Assembly: GCA_963665015.2 (NCBI GenBank)
Contig: CAXXSY010000004.1
Location: forward strand, 2,294,001-2,358,000
From: G963662655 sp963665015
GTDB lineage: Bacteria > Cloacimonadota > Cloacimonadia > Cloacimonadales > JAIOQZ01
DNA: 64,000 nucleotides
Reading direction: 5' to 3'
Position numbers and translations under genes: made by a program. Under the pieces are notes generated by a model. The model did no database searches, was not told the origin of the DNA, and saw only the letters and a list, made by a program, of their open reading frames with translations. Of the stretch, positions 18,390 through 26,544 are shown one piece after another; positions within the stretch are counted from its first letter, which is position 1, and each line of letters starts with the position of its first letter.

Positions 18390-19297
18390 CTCAGTTCACC
18401 CTCCTTCGTGTATTCGGTGGGAAACCACGGCGGCTTCTCTCTCGTCTTGCGAATCACGGCCGTCTCGGACTTGACCGGCTCGATGGAATCGACCTGAACG
18501 TACGTCGCCATGATCTGCTGACCGGATTTCATCTCGTGATACGGAATTTGCTCCGGCTCCTGATCCTCGAACACAAGCGTACCCTCGATCAGGTAAAAAA
18601 CATTGTCCTTCAGCGATTGGGCGATCTTCGAGTCGTTAAACTTGAGGCGAATTCCGATCGGCAGCGCGATTTTCGGATGCTCCGTCGGAATCGACATACC
18701 GACCACCACCTGGTTCGAAGGCTGATCCGGCTGCACGATATCGGCATAGACGCTCACAAACCGGAAGCGACTGGTCCCGATGCGCTCCATGGACAGCATA
18801 TGCTGCGACAGCTTGAATCCCGCGTAGCGATGATTCCACTCGTCGCCGATGATGTTTCGCAGCTCCCGCAGATTCAGTTCGCAGACCTCGTCCGGCTCGT
18901 AGAAAGGATATTCCGGCTCTTCCACCTTGACCGGAGGCTTGATCGGCGGCAGCGAATCGACGTTCTCATAGAAGGTTACAGAACGCCGTTGCTCCGCGAT
19001 CTCCTCATCCAGTTCGTCGATCTCATCCTCAAAACTCATGCGCCAGACGGCTATCTGCACAATCGCAACCAGCAAGACAAACGCCATGATCCAGAACAGG
19101 ATGCGGGTCCTCTGCCGGCTGTTGTCGGTCTGCTTCGATTTCACGGACTGCACGATCTGATCCATGACCAGCATGATCAGCACGAGACTGGTGAACGCGA
19201 GGCCCAACGGCGGTCGGGGCGCGGTTCCGGTCAGCGATAGAACGAGAATGGCAATCGACAGCAGAAATCCGACCATCAATACAATCATCTTTTTCAT
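18386..19297 (-). CDS. membrane-anchored protein of unknown function
   Basis: About 303 residues. The ATG at 19297 has AAGGA nine bases upstream and is preferred to a GTG at 19303. Hydrophobic helices lie at about residues 3-22 and 27-47, with a third at about 68-88; the rest is soluble, with an acidic coiled stretch (SFEDEIDELDEEIAEQ) and a proline-rich linker (PPIKPPVKVEEPEYP). The C-terminal 180 residues look like a beta-rich domain without a motif I recognise. It precedes and overlaps ltaE and follows the ttcA-like gene. Possible stress or envelope role is speculation. Confidence 0.7.
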   Translation of the reverse strand: MKKMIVLMVGFLLSIAILVLSLTGTAPRPPLGLAFTSLVLIMLVMDQIVQSVKSKQTDNSRQRTRILFWIMAFVLLVAIVQIAVWRMSFEDEIDELDEEIAEQRRSVTFYENVDSLPPIKPPVKVEEPEYPFYEPDEVCELNLRELRNIIGDEWNHRYAGFKLSQHMLSMERIGTSRFRFVSVYADIVQPDQPSNQVVVGMSIPTEHPKIALPIGIRLKFNDSKIAQSLKDNVFYLIEGTLVFEDQEPEQIPYHEMKSGQQIMATYVQVDSIEPVKSETAVIRKTREKPPWFPTEYTKEGELR

Positions 19298-19325
19298 ATT
19301 CACGATTCCTTCAACGCTTTATACT

Positions 19326-20039
19326 CTATTCATCGGGGCGAGCAAAATCCGGTAGAAAATCCCCGTTCACACGCGCCATGCTGCTGAACAGATTGTCGAG
19401 CACGTCGATTTTTTCATGCTCATGCTGCAAATCTCTCAGCATCTTGCGGATCGTAGTTCGCTTCGAGTTCCCCGCGTGCGGACAGCGCTCATCCATCACC
19501 GGATACTGCCTCTCCTTCGCGTACGATGCCAGCAGTGCTTCAGGCACCGTGTAGAGCGGTCGCACGATGTGGTACTCGCCGTCGAACAGCGACTGCTTCG
19601 GCATCATGGTGCTGATCTCGCGCGAGAAGACCATATTCAAGAGGAGCGTCTCGACCACGTCGTTCCGGTGGTGTCCCAGCGCGATCTTTGCAATGCCTCT
19701 CTCGCGCGCCTTCTCCAGGATCAATTTTCGCCGGATCCTCGAGCACTCGAAGCACGGATTCTCTCTTTTCGGCAGGTGCGCCAGGACATCAACCTCCACG
19801 AGGTGAAACGGAGCAATATCGCGGCAGTATTCGAGCAGTGCCTCGTCGATATTGATGCCGACATGCACCAGCTCGATCCCGACCGGAAGCAGCGAGAGGA
19901 GCCTCGGTAGCGCGAGGCTGTCCTTTCCGCCCGATACGCCGACCAGGACGCGATCGTCCGGCTCGAACAGGTTCCACCGGCGGTTGGCGTCGCGGACATG
20001 ATCGAGCAGCAGCCGTTCCAGTCTGGTTGATGCTTCCAT
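19326..20039 (-). CDS. ttcA: TtcA-like tRNA 2-thiocytidine synthetase family protein
   Basis: The protein (237 residues) belongs to the N-type ATP pyrophosphatase family. The PP-loop SGGKDS is at about residues 35-40, a CFEC pair sits in NPCFECSRIRR, and LGHHRNDVVETLLLN is typical of the TtcA/TilS fold. TtcA uses a [4Fe-4S] cluster to thiolate C32 of tRNA; the CxxC pair supports TtcA over TilS. The last third (DERCPHAGNSKR) is shorter than in E. coli TtcA. It is divergent from the aroC fusion gene across a 91-base gap. Confidence 0.85.
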   Translation of the reverse strand: MEASTRLERLLLDHVRDANRRWNLFEPDDRVLVGVSGGKDSLALPRLLSLLPVGIELVHVGINIDEALLEYCRDIAPFHLVEVDVLAHLPKRENPCFECSRIRRKLILEKARERGIAKIALGHHRNDVVETLLLNMVFSREISTMMPKQSLFDGEYHIVRPLYTVPEALLASYAKERQYPVMDERCPHAGNSKRTTIRKMLRDLQHEHEKIDVLDNLFSSMARVNGDFLPDFARPDE

Positions 20040-20130
20040 AGTTGCCCAGTTTTACGCCGAAGGTTTTTCCGGTCAAGATGAAATCTCTTGCCGGATTGGG
20101 CGTTTTTTTCGAAATGAAACCGAGGTTGCT

Positions 20131-21327
20131 ATGAATCCGAATCGATTTTTGGGCATCACCACGTTCGGCGAGAGTCACGGACCGCTCATGGGCTTGGTGA
20201 TAGAGGACATAAAGCCGGGAATTCCGTTCCCGCACGAGGCACTCCGGGAGCTTCTCGATCGCCGCATTACCGACGCACCGCGCAGGGAAACCGACGACTA
20301 CCAGGTCGTCAGCGGCGTTTTTGAAGGGAAGACCACCGGCATGCCCGTGTGCATACTGTTTCCCAACCGCGATGCTCGTTCCGAAGATTACGAGAAAATC
20401 CGAAAAATCTTCAGGCCGGGCCACGCCGACTACACGCTGTTCGAAAAGTTTAAAATCTACGACTACCGCGGCGGCGGGCATCTGTCGGGTCGAGAGACCG
20501 TCTGTCGCGTGGCGGCATCCGCACTGGTTCTCGATCGGACGAAGGACATCCGCTTCCATATCGAATCCGAAACCGCACGCAGCAACCTCCAAAAGCTGAA
20601 GGAAGAAGGCGACACCTCGGGCGCGATCCTGAAGATCACCGTCACGGGGGTACCGTCCGGACTGGGCGATCCGGTGTTCGAAAAGCTTGACGCCAACCTC
20701 GCCAAAGCGCTGCTCTCCATCGGCGGCGTGAAGGGGATCGAGTTCGGCGACGGCTTTCTGCTCGGAACCATGACAGGAAGCGAGGCCAACGACCCGATGG
20801 ATTCATCCGGCTTCCTCAGCAACCACTGCGGCGGCATCCTCGGTGGCATCAGCACGGGCGAGCCGATCGTGATGCGACTGGCGATCAAGCCGGTCTCGTC
20901 GATCTCGAAGCCACAGAAAACGATCCGGCATGACGGAATGGAGGTCGAGATGACCCTTTCCAGCCGGAGCGACGTCTGCCTGACCCCGCGCATCAACCCG
21001 GTGTGCGAAGCGATGATCCGGCTCGTGCTGGCGGACGCCATCGCACATCAGAGATTGATCGAGGGTGACGAAGCCACGCTCGATGAGCTTCGGGAGGCGA
21101 TCGACCGCATCGACGAGGACATCCTGATCGCGCTTTATCGCAGAGACCGCGTCGTGGAGCAGATCGGCAAACTGAAGAAGGCGCAGGGCATTCCGATTCG
21201 TGATACAGATCGTGAAGAAACCGTGCTGAACGCTCTGCGGGAGAAGGCGTCGATCTGGAATCTCGATAAAAAACTTGTCAAACACGTATGGGAAGCTATC
21301 ATGGAGCATAGTCGGAGGAATCAATGA
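20131..21327 (+). CDS. aroC: chorismate synthase-chorismate mutase fusion
   Basis: Residues 1 to about 310 are chorismate synthase: TFGESHGPLMG at the start, FRPGHADYT, GGHLSGRETVCRVAA, SNHCGGILGGIS and LTPRINPVCEAM are all present, though the domain is shorter than the usual 350-390 residues. Residues 313-398 form an AroQ-type chorismate mutase (LDELREAIDRIDEDILIALY, RRDRVVEQIGKLKK, DREETVL). The fused enzyme would make chorismate from EPSP and convert it directly to prephenate, favouring Phe/Tyr synthesis. GAGG precedes the ATG. The next gene overlaps the stop by four bases and carries two other shikimate steps. The fusion order is unusual to my knowledge. Confidence 0.9.
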   Translation: MNPNRFLGITTFGESHGPLMGLVIEDIKPGIPFPHEALRELLDRRITDAPRRETDDYQVVSGVFEGKTTGMPVCILFPNRDARSEDYEKIRKIFRPGHADYTLFEKFKIYDYRGGGHLSGRETVCRVAASALVLDRTKDIRFHIESETARSNLQKLKEEGDTSGAILKITVTGVPSGLGDPVFEKLDANLAKALLSIGGVKGIEFGDGFLLGTMTGSEANDPMDSSGFLSNHCGGILGGISTGEPIVMRLAIKPVSSISKPQKTIRHDGMEVEMTLSSRSDVCLTPRINPVCEAMIRLVLADAIAHQRLIEGDEATLDELREAIDRIDEDILIALYRRDRVVEQIGKLKKAQGIPIRDTDREETVLNALREKASIWNLDKKLVKHVWEAIMEHSRRNQ

Positions 21328-22643
21328 TTGTGCTGTCGCTACCCTACTTGAGCGGTAACTTCCTGAAAAATTATTCCGGGAATATCGGTGATCGATACGA
21401 TTATATCGAGTATCGTCTGGACATGAACAAAGACCCGCTTTCCGTCCCGCAAGAGCTGATCAACGAACGCGTGATCCTCACCTGCCGAGGAGAGAGCGTC
21501 CCCCGCATCGCGCTCTGGATACGCAAGCAAACCCTCCTGCACCAGTGCCTTACCGATATGGATATCGAAGAGTACGCCAGAATGGTGACGCCGATCCCAC
21601 CCAAACACCTGATCCTCTCGCACCATGAGGACAATCCCGACTGGACGCTCGATTCCATCCACGAGTATGTCGAGTGGTCAAACGATATCCCATCGAAAAT
21701 CTTCAAGCTGGCGCTTCGCATCGAGCGATACGAGCAGCTCCTTCTGATTCCGAAGATCGTTGAGATGTCCAAGAAACCGATCATGATCGTCGGCACCGGC
21801 AAACTGGGCATCCTCACACGCATCCTGCACAACTATCTGGGCTCGATCGGCACCTATGTGGGACTCGACGGCTATCTCACTGCGGACGGGCAGATTTCCC
21901 ATACGCAGGCGGAGCGATTTCGCATCCGCAATTGCCGCTGTGTCGCGGGTGGAATCATCGGCGGTGACCAGGTCAGATATTCACTCGGGATCCCCTACTA
22001 CAACGACTATTTCAAGGAAAACGATATCGACGCGGTGTATATCCCGTTTCCGGTCGATGATTTACAGGACTTCTTCTGCTGGATGGACGGCTGCGTTCTG
22101 AATTTCTACGGCTTCTCGGTAACCATGCCCTTCAAAAGCCATTTCGCACCCGAAGGACTCCCCGCCGGCAACACGGTCGTGTACGGCAACGACGGTAAAC
22201 GTACCTTCTGCACCGATCTGATTGCGCTCGAAAAATCGATCGAAAAGCTCGACATCGGCACATCGGAACGGATCGTGATCTACGGAACCGGCGCGATGGC
22301 AGAACTGGCGCTGATCGCGCTCGCAAAGCACCAAAAGGTCTTCGTCTATGGCAGGGACGTGGACAAGGCCCGCAGGCTGGCGGAGAAATACGGCAGGACG
22401 AGCACCGAGTCGTTCGACGACGCCGAAGCGCTGATCAACTGCACGCCGGTGGTATTCTTCCCGCCCATACCGACATCCGTCCGTAAGGTCGTCGATCTGC
22501 CCTACACCATCACCGCGACCAGCCTTATCCGATACGCGAAGCGGGAAGGTCTCGCCTATGTCACGGGCGTCCAGTTCTGGAAATGGCAGGCAGAAAAGCA
22601 ACTCGAGGTATTCCTCCAATCGATCGGAGAGGTGCGCCGATGA
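21324..22643 (+). CDS. aroDE: type I 3-dehydroquinate dehydratase-shikimate dehydrogenase fusion (AroDE)
   Basis: The first 215 residues resemble type I dehydroquinase: EYRLDMNKDPL, LILSHHEDNPDW (active-site His region), FKLALR (Schiff-base Lys candidate) and GKLGILTRI (Arg of the substrate site). From about residue 225 the protein is shikimate dehydrogenase: FYGFSVTMPFK carries the catalytic Lys, TDLIAL the conserved Asp, and YGTGAMAELALIAL the NADPH-binding turn. It catalyses steps 3 and 4 of the shikimate pathway. The same fusion is known from plants and Chlamydia. It overlaps the aroC fusion (ATGA) and the following gene. Confidence 0.9.
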   Translation: MIVLSLPYLSGNFLKNYSGNIGDRYDYIEYRLDMNKDPLSVPQELINERVILTCRGESVPRIALWIRKQTLLHQCLTDMDIEEYARMVTPIPPKHLILSHHEDNPDWTLDSIHEYVEWSNDIPSKIFKLALRIERYEQLLLIPKIVEMSKKPIMIVGTGKLGILTRILHNYLGSIGTYVGLDGYLTADGQISHTQAERFRIRNCRCVAGGIIGGDQVRYSLGIPYYNDYFKENDIDAVYIPFPVDDLQDFFCWMDGCVLNFYGFSVTMPFKSHFAPEGLPAGNTVVYGNDGKRTFCTDLIALEKSIEKLDIGTSERIVIYGTGAMAELALIALAKHQKVFVYGRDVDKARRLAEKYGRTSTESFDDAEALINCTPVVFFPPIPTSVRKVVDLPYTITATSLIRYAKREGLAYVTGVQFWKWQAEKQLEVFLQSIGEVRR

Positions 22644-23341
22644 AGAAATTTTTCGCAATCATCATTCTGATAGCGATGTCCATCCTGTCCGCACAGGAGC
22701 GGACTTCCATGCGGTTCGGTATCGCGCTCGATCCGATGTCTGCCGATACGCTTTTCACACGGAACGACAGCATCGACCAGATCCTGCTCATGGGCAGAAT
22801 CCTGCCGATAAAAGCGCGGAACGACACGGTCACGGTGCGCGATTCCATCATCATCCACTACGCGAACCGGCAGAAAGCGCTGACCTGCCCCATCGAGTTC
22901 AGCTTTTCGCCGGATCATCCGACGTACGCGACCTCGATGCTGCGCTGCGGCAATATCGACGGCTTCGACACGGTCGATACCTTCCCGCTGGACAGCCTGA
23001 CGATCCGCGTGTTCTCGCTCTACTCGCCCGACACCATCGTCAAGCACCCGATCGAAAACCCGGAGCGCTTCGATTACGATCTGATCCGCCTGGTAGAAAA
23101 AGCCTTTGCCGGCAAAGACTCGACCCGTCTCGACATCCTGGTCACCAACCTGCCCAAGCACGTCATCAAAGAGCTGTTCGAGCAAGCCCCCGCAGACGTG
23201 ATCCTCAATTTCGATTACGTGCCGACCCGCTGCGAGGACATCTTCGACGGCAAGACCATGTTCGTCAGCCTCGCCACGGAACCGCGTACGATCCTGACCA
23301 TCGAACGAAAATCCGGCACGACGCGTATTAGCCGACGATGA
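22640..23341 (+). CDS. predicted exported protein of unknown function
   Basis: About 233 residues. The ATG at 22640 overlaps the aroDE stop by four bases and starts a clear signal peptide (MKKFFAIIILIAMSILSAQ). The mature part is beta-rich, with regular DTxxxxD segments, and has no catalytic motif I recognise; the phrase RFGIALDPMSADTLFTRNDS follows the signal peptide. The stop overlaps the start of the Xer recombinase gene. Position between aromatic amino acid genes and xerC is probably operon packing and not a functional clue. Confidence 0.75.
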   Translation: MKKFFAIIILIAMSILSAQERTSMRFGIALDPMSADTLFTRNDSIDQILLMGRILPIKARNDTVTVRDSIIIHYANRQKALTCPIEFSFSPDHPTYATSMLRCGNIDGFDTVDTFPLDSLTIRVFSLYSPDTIVKHPIENPERFDYDLIRLVEKAFAGKDSTRLDILVTNLPKHVIKELFEQAPADVILNFDYVPTRCEDIFDGKTMFVSLATEPRTILTIERKSGTTRISRR

Positions 23342-24252
23342 AACGCACGCTCGAAGAGACCATCGAACTGTACATCCGGCACCTCATGGCACGCGGTCTC
23401 TCGAAGCACACCATCACCGCCTACGGCAAGGATTTGGAGCAATTCGACAGCTTCCTGCGGCACTATTTCGAGGACGAGAGACCGATCCTCGACGCTATCA
23501 GTCGGCGCATGATCCGCGATTTCCTGCACCACATGAGCGAAAACGAACGCTCCAACCGCACCCTGGCACGCAAGACCACCACGATCCGCTCGTTCTTCAA
23601 GTTCTGCATCGCCGGTGGCTATACCCAGGACAATCCCACCATGGGAATGCCGACGCCCAAGTTCGGGAAGAAGCTACCCAAGTTCTTCAGCGAAGAGGAG
23701 ATACGCAAGCTGCTGGAGCTTCCAGACCTCAGCTCGAAATTCGGCGTCCGCAACCGTGCCATCCTCGAGCTTCTCTACTCCTGCGGGATGCGCATCAGCG
23801 AGATTGCCGACGCGACGATCTCGCAGGTCGATCTGCGTCGGGAGATGATCCGCATCATCGGTAAGGGCAACAAGGAGCGCATCGTGCCCGTCGGTCAGTG
23901 GGCATGCGCGGCGATCCGAAGCTATCTGAAGATACGTCCGCGATTCGAGAGCAAAGAGAGCGGCGACACGCTGTTCCTGTCCAAGAGCGGCAAATCCCTG
24001 ACCGCCGACGAACTACGCGAGATTCTGGATCGGTACATCATGCTGGTCGCAAGCACGAAAGGGTATTCGCCCCACTCGATCCGGCATTCCTTCGCCACGC
24101 ATCTGCTGTCGCACGGCGCCGACCTGAAGGCTGTGCAGGAGATGCTCGGGCACAGCAACCTCTCCACCACCGAAATCTACACGCACCTCACCATCGAAGA
24201 TTTGCAGAAAGAATACATGCAAGCGCACCCCAGGAGCCGGAAAGAGGATTGA
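23338..24252 (+). CDS. xerC: XerC/XerD-like tyrosine recombinase
   Basis: The protein has 304 residues, the size of Xer recombinases. An N-terminal SAM-like core-binding domain (about residues 5-90) is followed by the catalytic domain with all active residues: Arg in CGMRIS, Lys in GKGNKER, HxxR in HSIRHS, His in LGHSN and Tyr in EIYTHL. It probably resolves chromosome dimers at dif. No integrase-style neighbours or attachment sites are seen, so a housekeeping role is more likely than mobility. The start overlaps the upstream gene; a strong hairpin lies 190 bases downstream. Confidence 0.9.
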   Translation: MKRTLEETIELYIRHLMARGLSKHTITAYGKDLEQFDSFLRHYFEDERPILDAISRRMIRDFLHHMSENERSNRTLARKTTTIRSFFKFCIAGGYTQDNPTMGMPTPKFGKKLPKFFSEEEIRKLLELPDLSSKFGVRNRAILELLYSCGMRISEIADATISQVDLRREMIRIIGKGNKERIVPVGQWACAAIRSYLKIRPRFESKESGDTLFLSKSGKSLTADELREILDRYIMLVASTKGYSPHSIRHSFATHLLSHGADLKAVQEMLGHSNLSTTEIYTHLTIEDLQKEYMQAHPRSRKED

Positions 24253-24611
24253 GAACCGCCAATCATCTTCCCTATGTGTAGCCCATACGGGGATTCAGGA
24301 TTGTCAGCAAGCTGAAATCCTACAGGTGTGAACCATGGGTTCGATGATCGCGCGAACGTATAAAAATGGAACCACCAGCCATCGTTCCCTATGTGTAGCC
24401 CATGGTGTGAACCATGGGTTTGACGATCGCGTAAATGTAAAAGAAAACCGCCAATCATCTTCCGTGGAAGATGATTGGCGGTTTTCTTTTTTTGGGGGCA
24501 ACCTTTTACCCATGGTTCACACCATGGGCTACACATAATTATCTGAATATTCGACATCTGCATCACACCATGGGCTACACGTAATTATCTGGATATTCGA
24601 CATCTGCATCA
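24252..24611. repeat. nested palindromic repeat island, copy 2, with tandem partial duplications
   Basis: The complete element has 28-bp perfect outer arms (24392-24419 and 24508-24535) containing CCCATGG-TGTGAA-CCATGGG hairpins, and a 23-bp perfect central hairpin (24441-24488). To its left, 24258-24390 is a diverged partial copy (CCGCCAATCATCTTCC, TGTGTAGCCCAT, GGTGTGAACCATGGGTT, GATGATCGCG). To its right, a 46-bp unit is tandemly repeated at 24520-24565 and 24566-24611, with a third start at 24612. It directly precedes the 3' end of the Y1 transposase gene. Confidence 0.85.
24441..24488. terminator. perfect 23-bp hairpin, terminator-like, downstream of xerC
   Basis: Arms 24441-24463 and 24466-24488 are perfect reverse complements around GT and are followed by a run of T (24487-24493). 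Compared with the copy at 15506-15553 both arms changed together (ATCCGCC/GGCGGAT there, ACCGCC/GGCGGT here), so pairing is conserved. Confidence 0.6.
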
Positions 24612-24620
24612 CCCACTGGA

Positions 24621-25034
24621 TTACACATGCTGGATATATCGATCATACTCCTCCTGAAAACTACATCGTTTGTGATGCTCCTGCTGATTGATGATATACT
24701 GCTTGACTGCGGGAATATTCGTCCTGCTTACACTAAAAGCCGCATAACCTGTTTGCCATGCGAAATCGCCGTGATGATTTTCTCGAAACCACCTGCTCGA
24801 GTTTGACTTGATCGCTCGAACGCATTCTGAGAGACTCACATTCTTCGGCATTCTGAAAAGGATATGAATGTGGTCATCGTGCCCATTCGCGACAATTATT
24901 TTGCCGGAAATATTCTCGATTATCTCCGAAACAATACAACATAAATCTCTTACAACATCGCCCGTTAGATACCTGTGGCGATCTTTTGTGGAAAATATCA
25001 AATGTACCGTAATACTGTCGAACGCGTGGCTCAT
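24621..25034 (-). CDS. tnpA: IS200-like / REP-associated Y1 transposase
   Basis: The protein has 137 residues, the size of a Y1 HUH transposase. The strand-cleavage metal motif HUH appears as HDDHIHILFRMP, and the nucleophile is probably the Tyr in VKQYIINQQEHH. The opening (SITVHLIFSTKDRH) is typical of TnpA-REP proteins. IS200/REP transposases act on single-stranded hairpins at element ends; the palindromic island at 24252-24611 lies right at its 3' end. The ATG overlaps the dinB stop (ATGA), so its translation is probably coupled to dinB. No accessory TnpB is present. It appears intact. Confidence 0.85.
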   Translation of the reverse strand: MSHAFDSITVHLIFSTKDRHRYLTGDVVRDLCCIVSEIIENISGKIIVANGHDDHIHILFRMPKNVSLSECVRAIKSNSSRWFRENHHGDFAWQTGYAAFSVSRTNIPAVKQYIINQQEHHKRCSFQEEYDRYIQHV

Positions 25035-26302
25035 TCATCCCCATCCTTCTTGCGAGTAGCGGCTTCCTCGGCGATGTAATTCTTCATCCCGAAGCTTAGG
25101 GCGGGCTTGTCGGTCGGACGATACTTGTAGTCGCCTGAGCGGCAATCGCCGATGCGGATCACGCTGTCGCCGAATCTCTTCTTGAGGTCATCGACCGCCT
25201 GCGCCATGCGAACTTTCTTCTCGTCGAAATCGGGGAAAATCCTGAGCTGGAGCGGCTCTTCGTCGAAGGAGAGATTGGTCACGCCCACGCCTACCAGACG
25301 AAGTCGCGCCGGCTCGAAATGGACGTTGTCGAACAGCCGAACGATCTCGGTGTAGAGGTCGGTCTCGAAGAAAATCTTGTGGTCGAGCGTGCGGTGATAC
25401 TGATGCGTCTCGAAGCCGTGGGTACGCAGGGTGAGTCGCACGGTTCGGGCCACAGCACCGTGTTTTCGCATCCGAAACGAGACCTTGTGCACCAGCGACA
25501 GCAGCACCTTCTTCAGGAAAACACGGTTGTTGGTCGCCTCGAAGAGTGTAGTTTCGTTGCTGATCGATTTCGGCTTGTCCGCTTCCCGGTGCGCAACAAC
25601 CGCAGAATTGTCCCTGCCGCAGGCCAGCTCGTGAAGCTGTGTCCCACCGACACCGAACTTCCGCCTCAAAACTTCGACGGGATACCGTGCCAGTTCACCC
25701 GCCGTGAAGATGCCCAGCAGGTTGAGCTTCTCGGTCGTCTTGGGTCCGACGCCGAAGAGCTGTTGCACGGGTAGATTTTTGAGCAGACCTTCGACATCCT
25801 CCGGGTGGATGATGTAGAGCCCGTCCGGCTTGGCGAGTCGGCTGGCAAGCTTGGCGAGGGTTTTGTTGGGTGCGATACCGACCGAACTGGGAAGCCGTAG
25901 TTCATCACGGATCGCGCCGCGGATGCCTTCTCCGATCGCTTCGAGCGAACCGAACAGACGGATGCAGCCCGAGACGTCGAGAAACATCTCGTCCACCGAA
26001 AACGGCTCCACAACCGGCGAGAAACGATTGCAAATATCCACGATACGCATCGACGCATAGACGTACTTGCCGTGGCTGCCCGATATGTAGATGCCGTTCG
26101 GGCAGAGCTTCCGCGCCTCGAAGACCGACATCCCCGAGTGGCAGCCGTACTTGCGCGCCTCGTAGGAGCAGGTCGTGACCACGCCCTTCTGCGAGTGCGA
26201 TCCCGCGATCAGGACCGGTTTCCCCTTGAGCTGCGGGTTGTCCCTGATCTCGATCGACGCAAAGAACGCGTCCATATCGATCAGCGCGATGTATTGCTGC
26301 AT
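25031..26302 (-). CDS. dinB: DNA polymerase IV (Y-family, DinB)
   Basis: This translesion polymerase copies damaged or misaligned templates. The catalytic acidic residues are in IALIDMDAFFASIE and SVDEMFLDVSG. The helix-hairpin-helix region (GVGPKTTEKLNLLGIFTAGELA) and the little-finger domain (residues about 240-350) follow. I chose the ATG at 26302 (MQQYIALID), which has GGGGA at suitable spacing, over upstream ATGs at 26305 and 26314; this gives 423 residues. The 60-70 residues after the little finger are a charged C-terminal extension of unclear role. The transposase gene begins in its stop codon. Confidence 0.9.
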   Translation of the reverse strand: MQQYIALIDMDAFFASIEIRDNPQLKGKPVLIAGSHSQKGVVTTCSYEARKYGCHSGMSVFEARKLCPNGIYISGSHGKYVYASMRIVDICNRFSPVVEPFSVDEMFLDVSGCIRLFGSLEAIGEGIRGAIRDELRLPSSVGIAPNKTLAKLASRLAKPDGLYIIHPEDVEGLLKNLPVQQLFGVGPKTTEKLNLLGIFTAGELARYPVEVLRRKFGVGGTQLHELACGRDNSAVVAHREADKPKSISNETTLFEATNNRVFLKKVLLSLVHKVSFRMRKHGAVARTVRLTLRTHGFETHQYHRTLDHKIFFETDLYTEIVRLFDNVHFEPARLRLVGVGVTNLSFDEEPLQLRIFPDFDEKKVRMAQAVDDLKKRFGDSVIRIGDCRSGDYKYRPTDKPALSFGMKNYIAEEAATRKKDGDE

Positions 26303-26338
26303 CATCTTCCCCATATTCTGAAATAACGTGTCTCTATT

Positions 26339-26390
26339 CAATCGCAACATTCGGAAGAGATGCGAGCATCACATTCAGAAGTTACGATTG
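26339..26390. repeat. dispersed 52-bp structured repeat, copy 2
   Basis: The core AACATTCGGAAG ... CATTCAGAAGTT is enclosed by arms CAATCGCAAC (26339-26348) and GTTACGATTG (26381-26390), which pair with one mismatch in ten. It lies in the gap upstream of dinB, between two divergent genes. Confidence 0.6.
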
Positions 26391-26435
26391 TATATTGGTT
26401 TCCTGTTTGACTGGTAAATGAATCGATCCCCAACG

Positions 26436-26444
26436 TGATATAAT
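26436..26444 (+). promoter_or_regulatory. extended -10 promoter candidate for the TPR-HisKA gene
   Basis: TGATATAAT is a perfect extended -10 (TGn plus TATAAT) about 100 bases before the ATG at 26545. No convincing -35 lies at the usual spacing, as is allowed for extended -10 promoters. A second AT-rich box, CATAAT at 26520-26525, is weaker. Confidence 0.4.
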
Positions 26445-26544
26445 CCCATGCTTTTCGGGCTGTCAATTGATTTATGCACGACGTTGAAGGTTTTTTTCTT
26501 TACGCAATTTCCTTGCTGTCATAATATTTGGCTCAGGAGACGGT

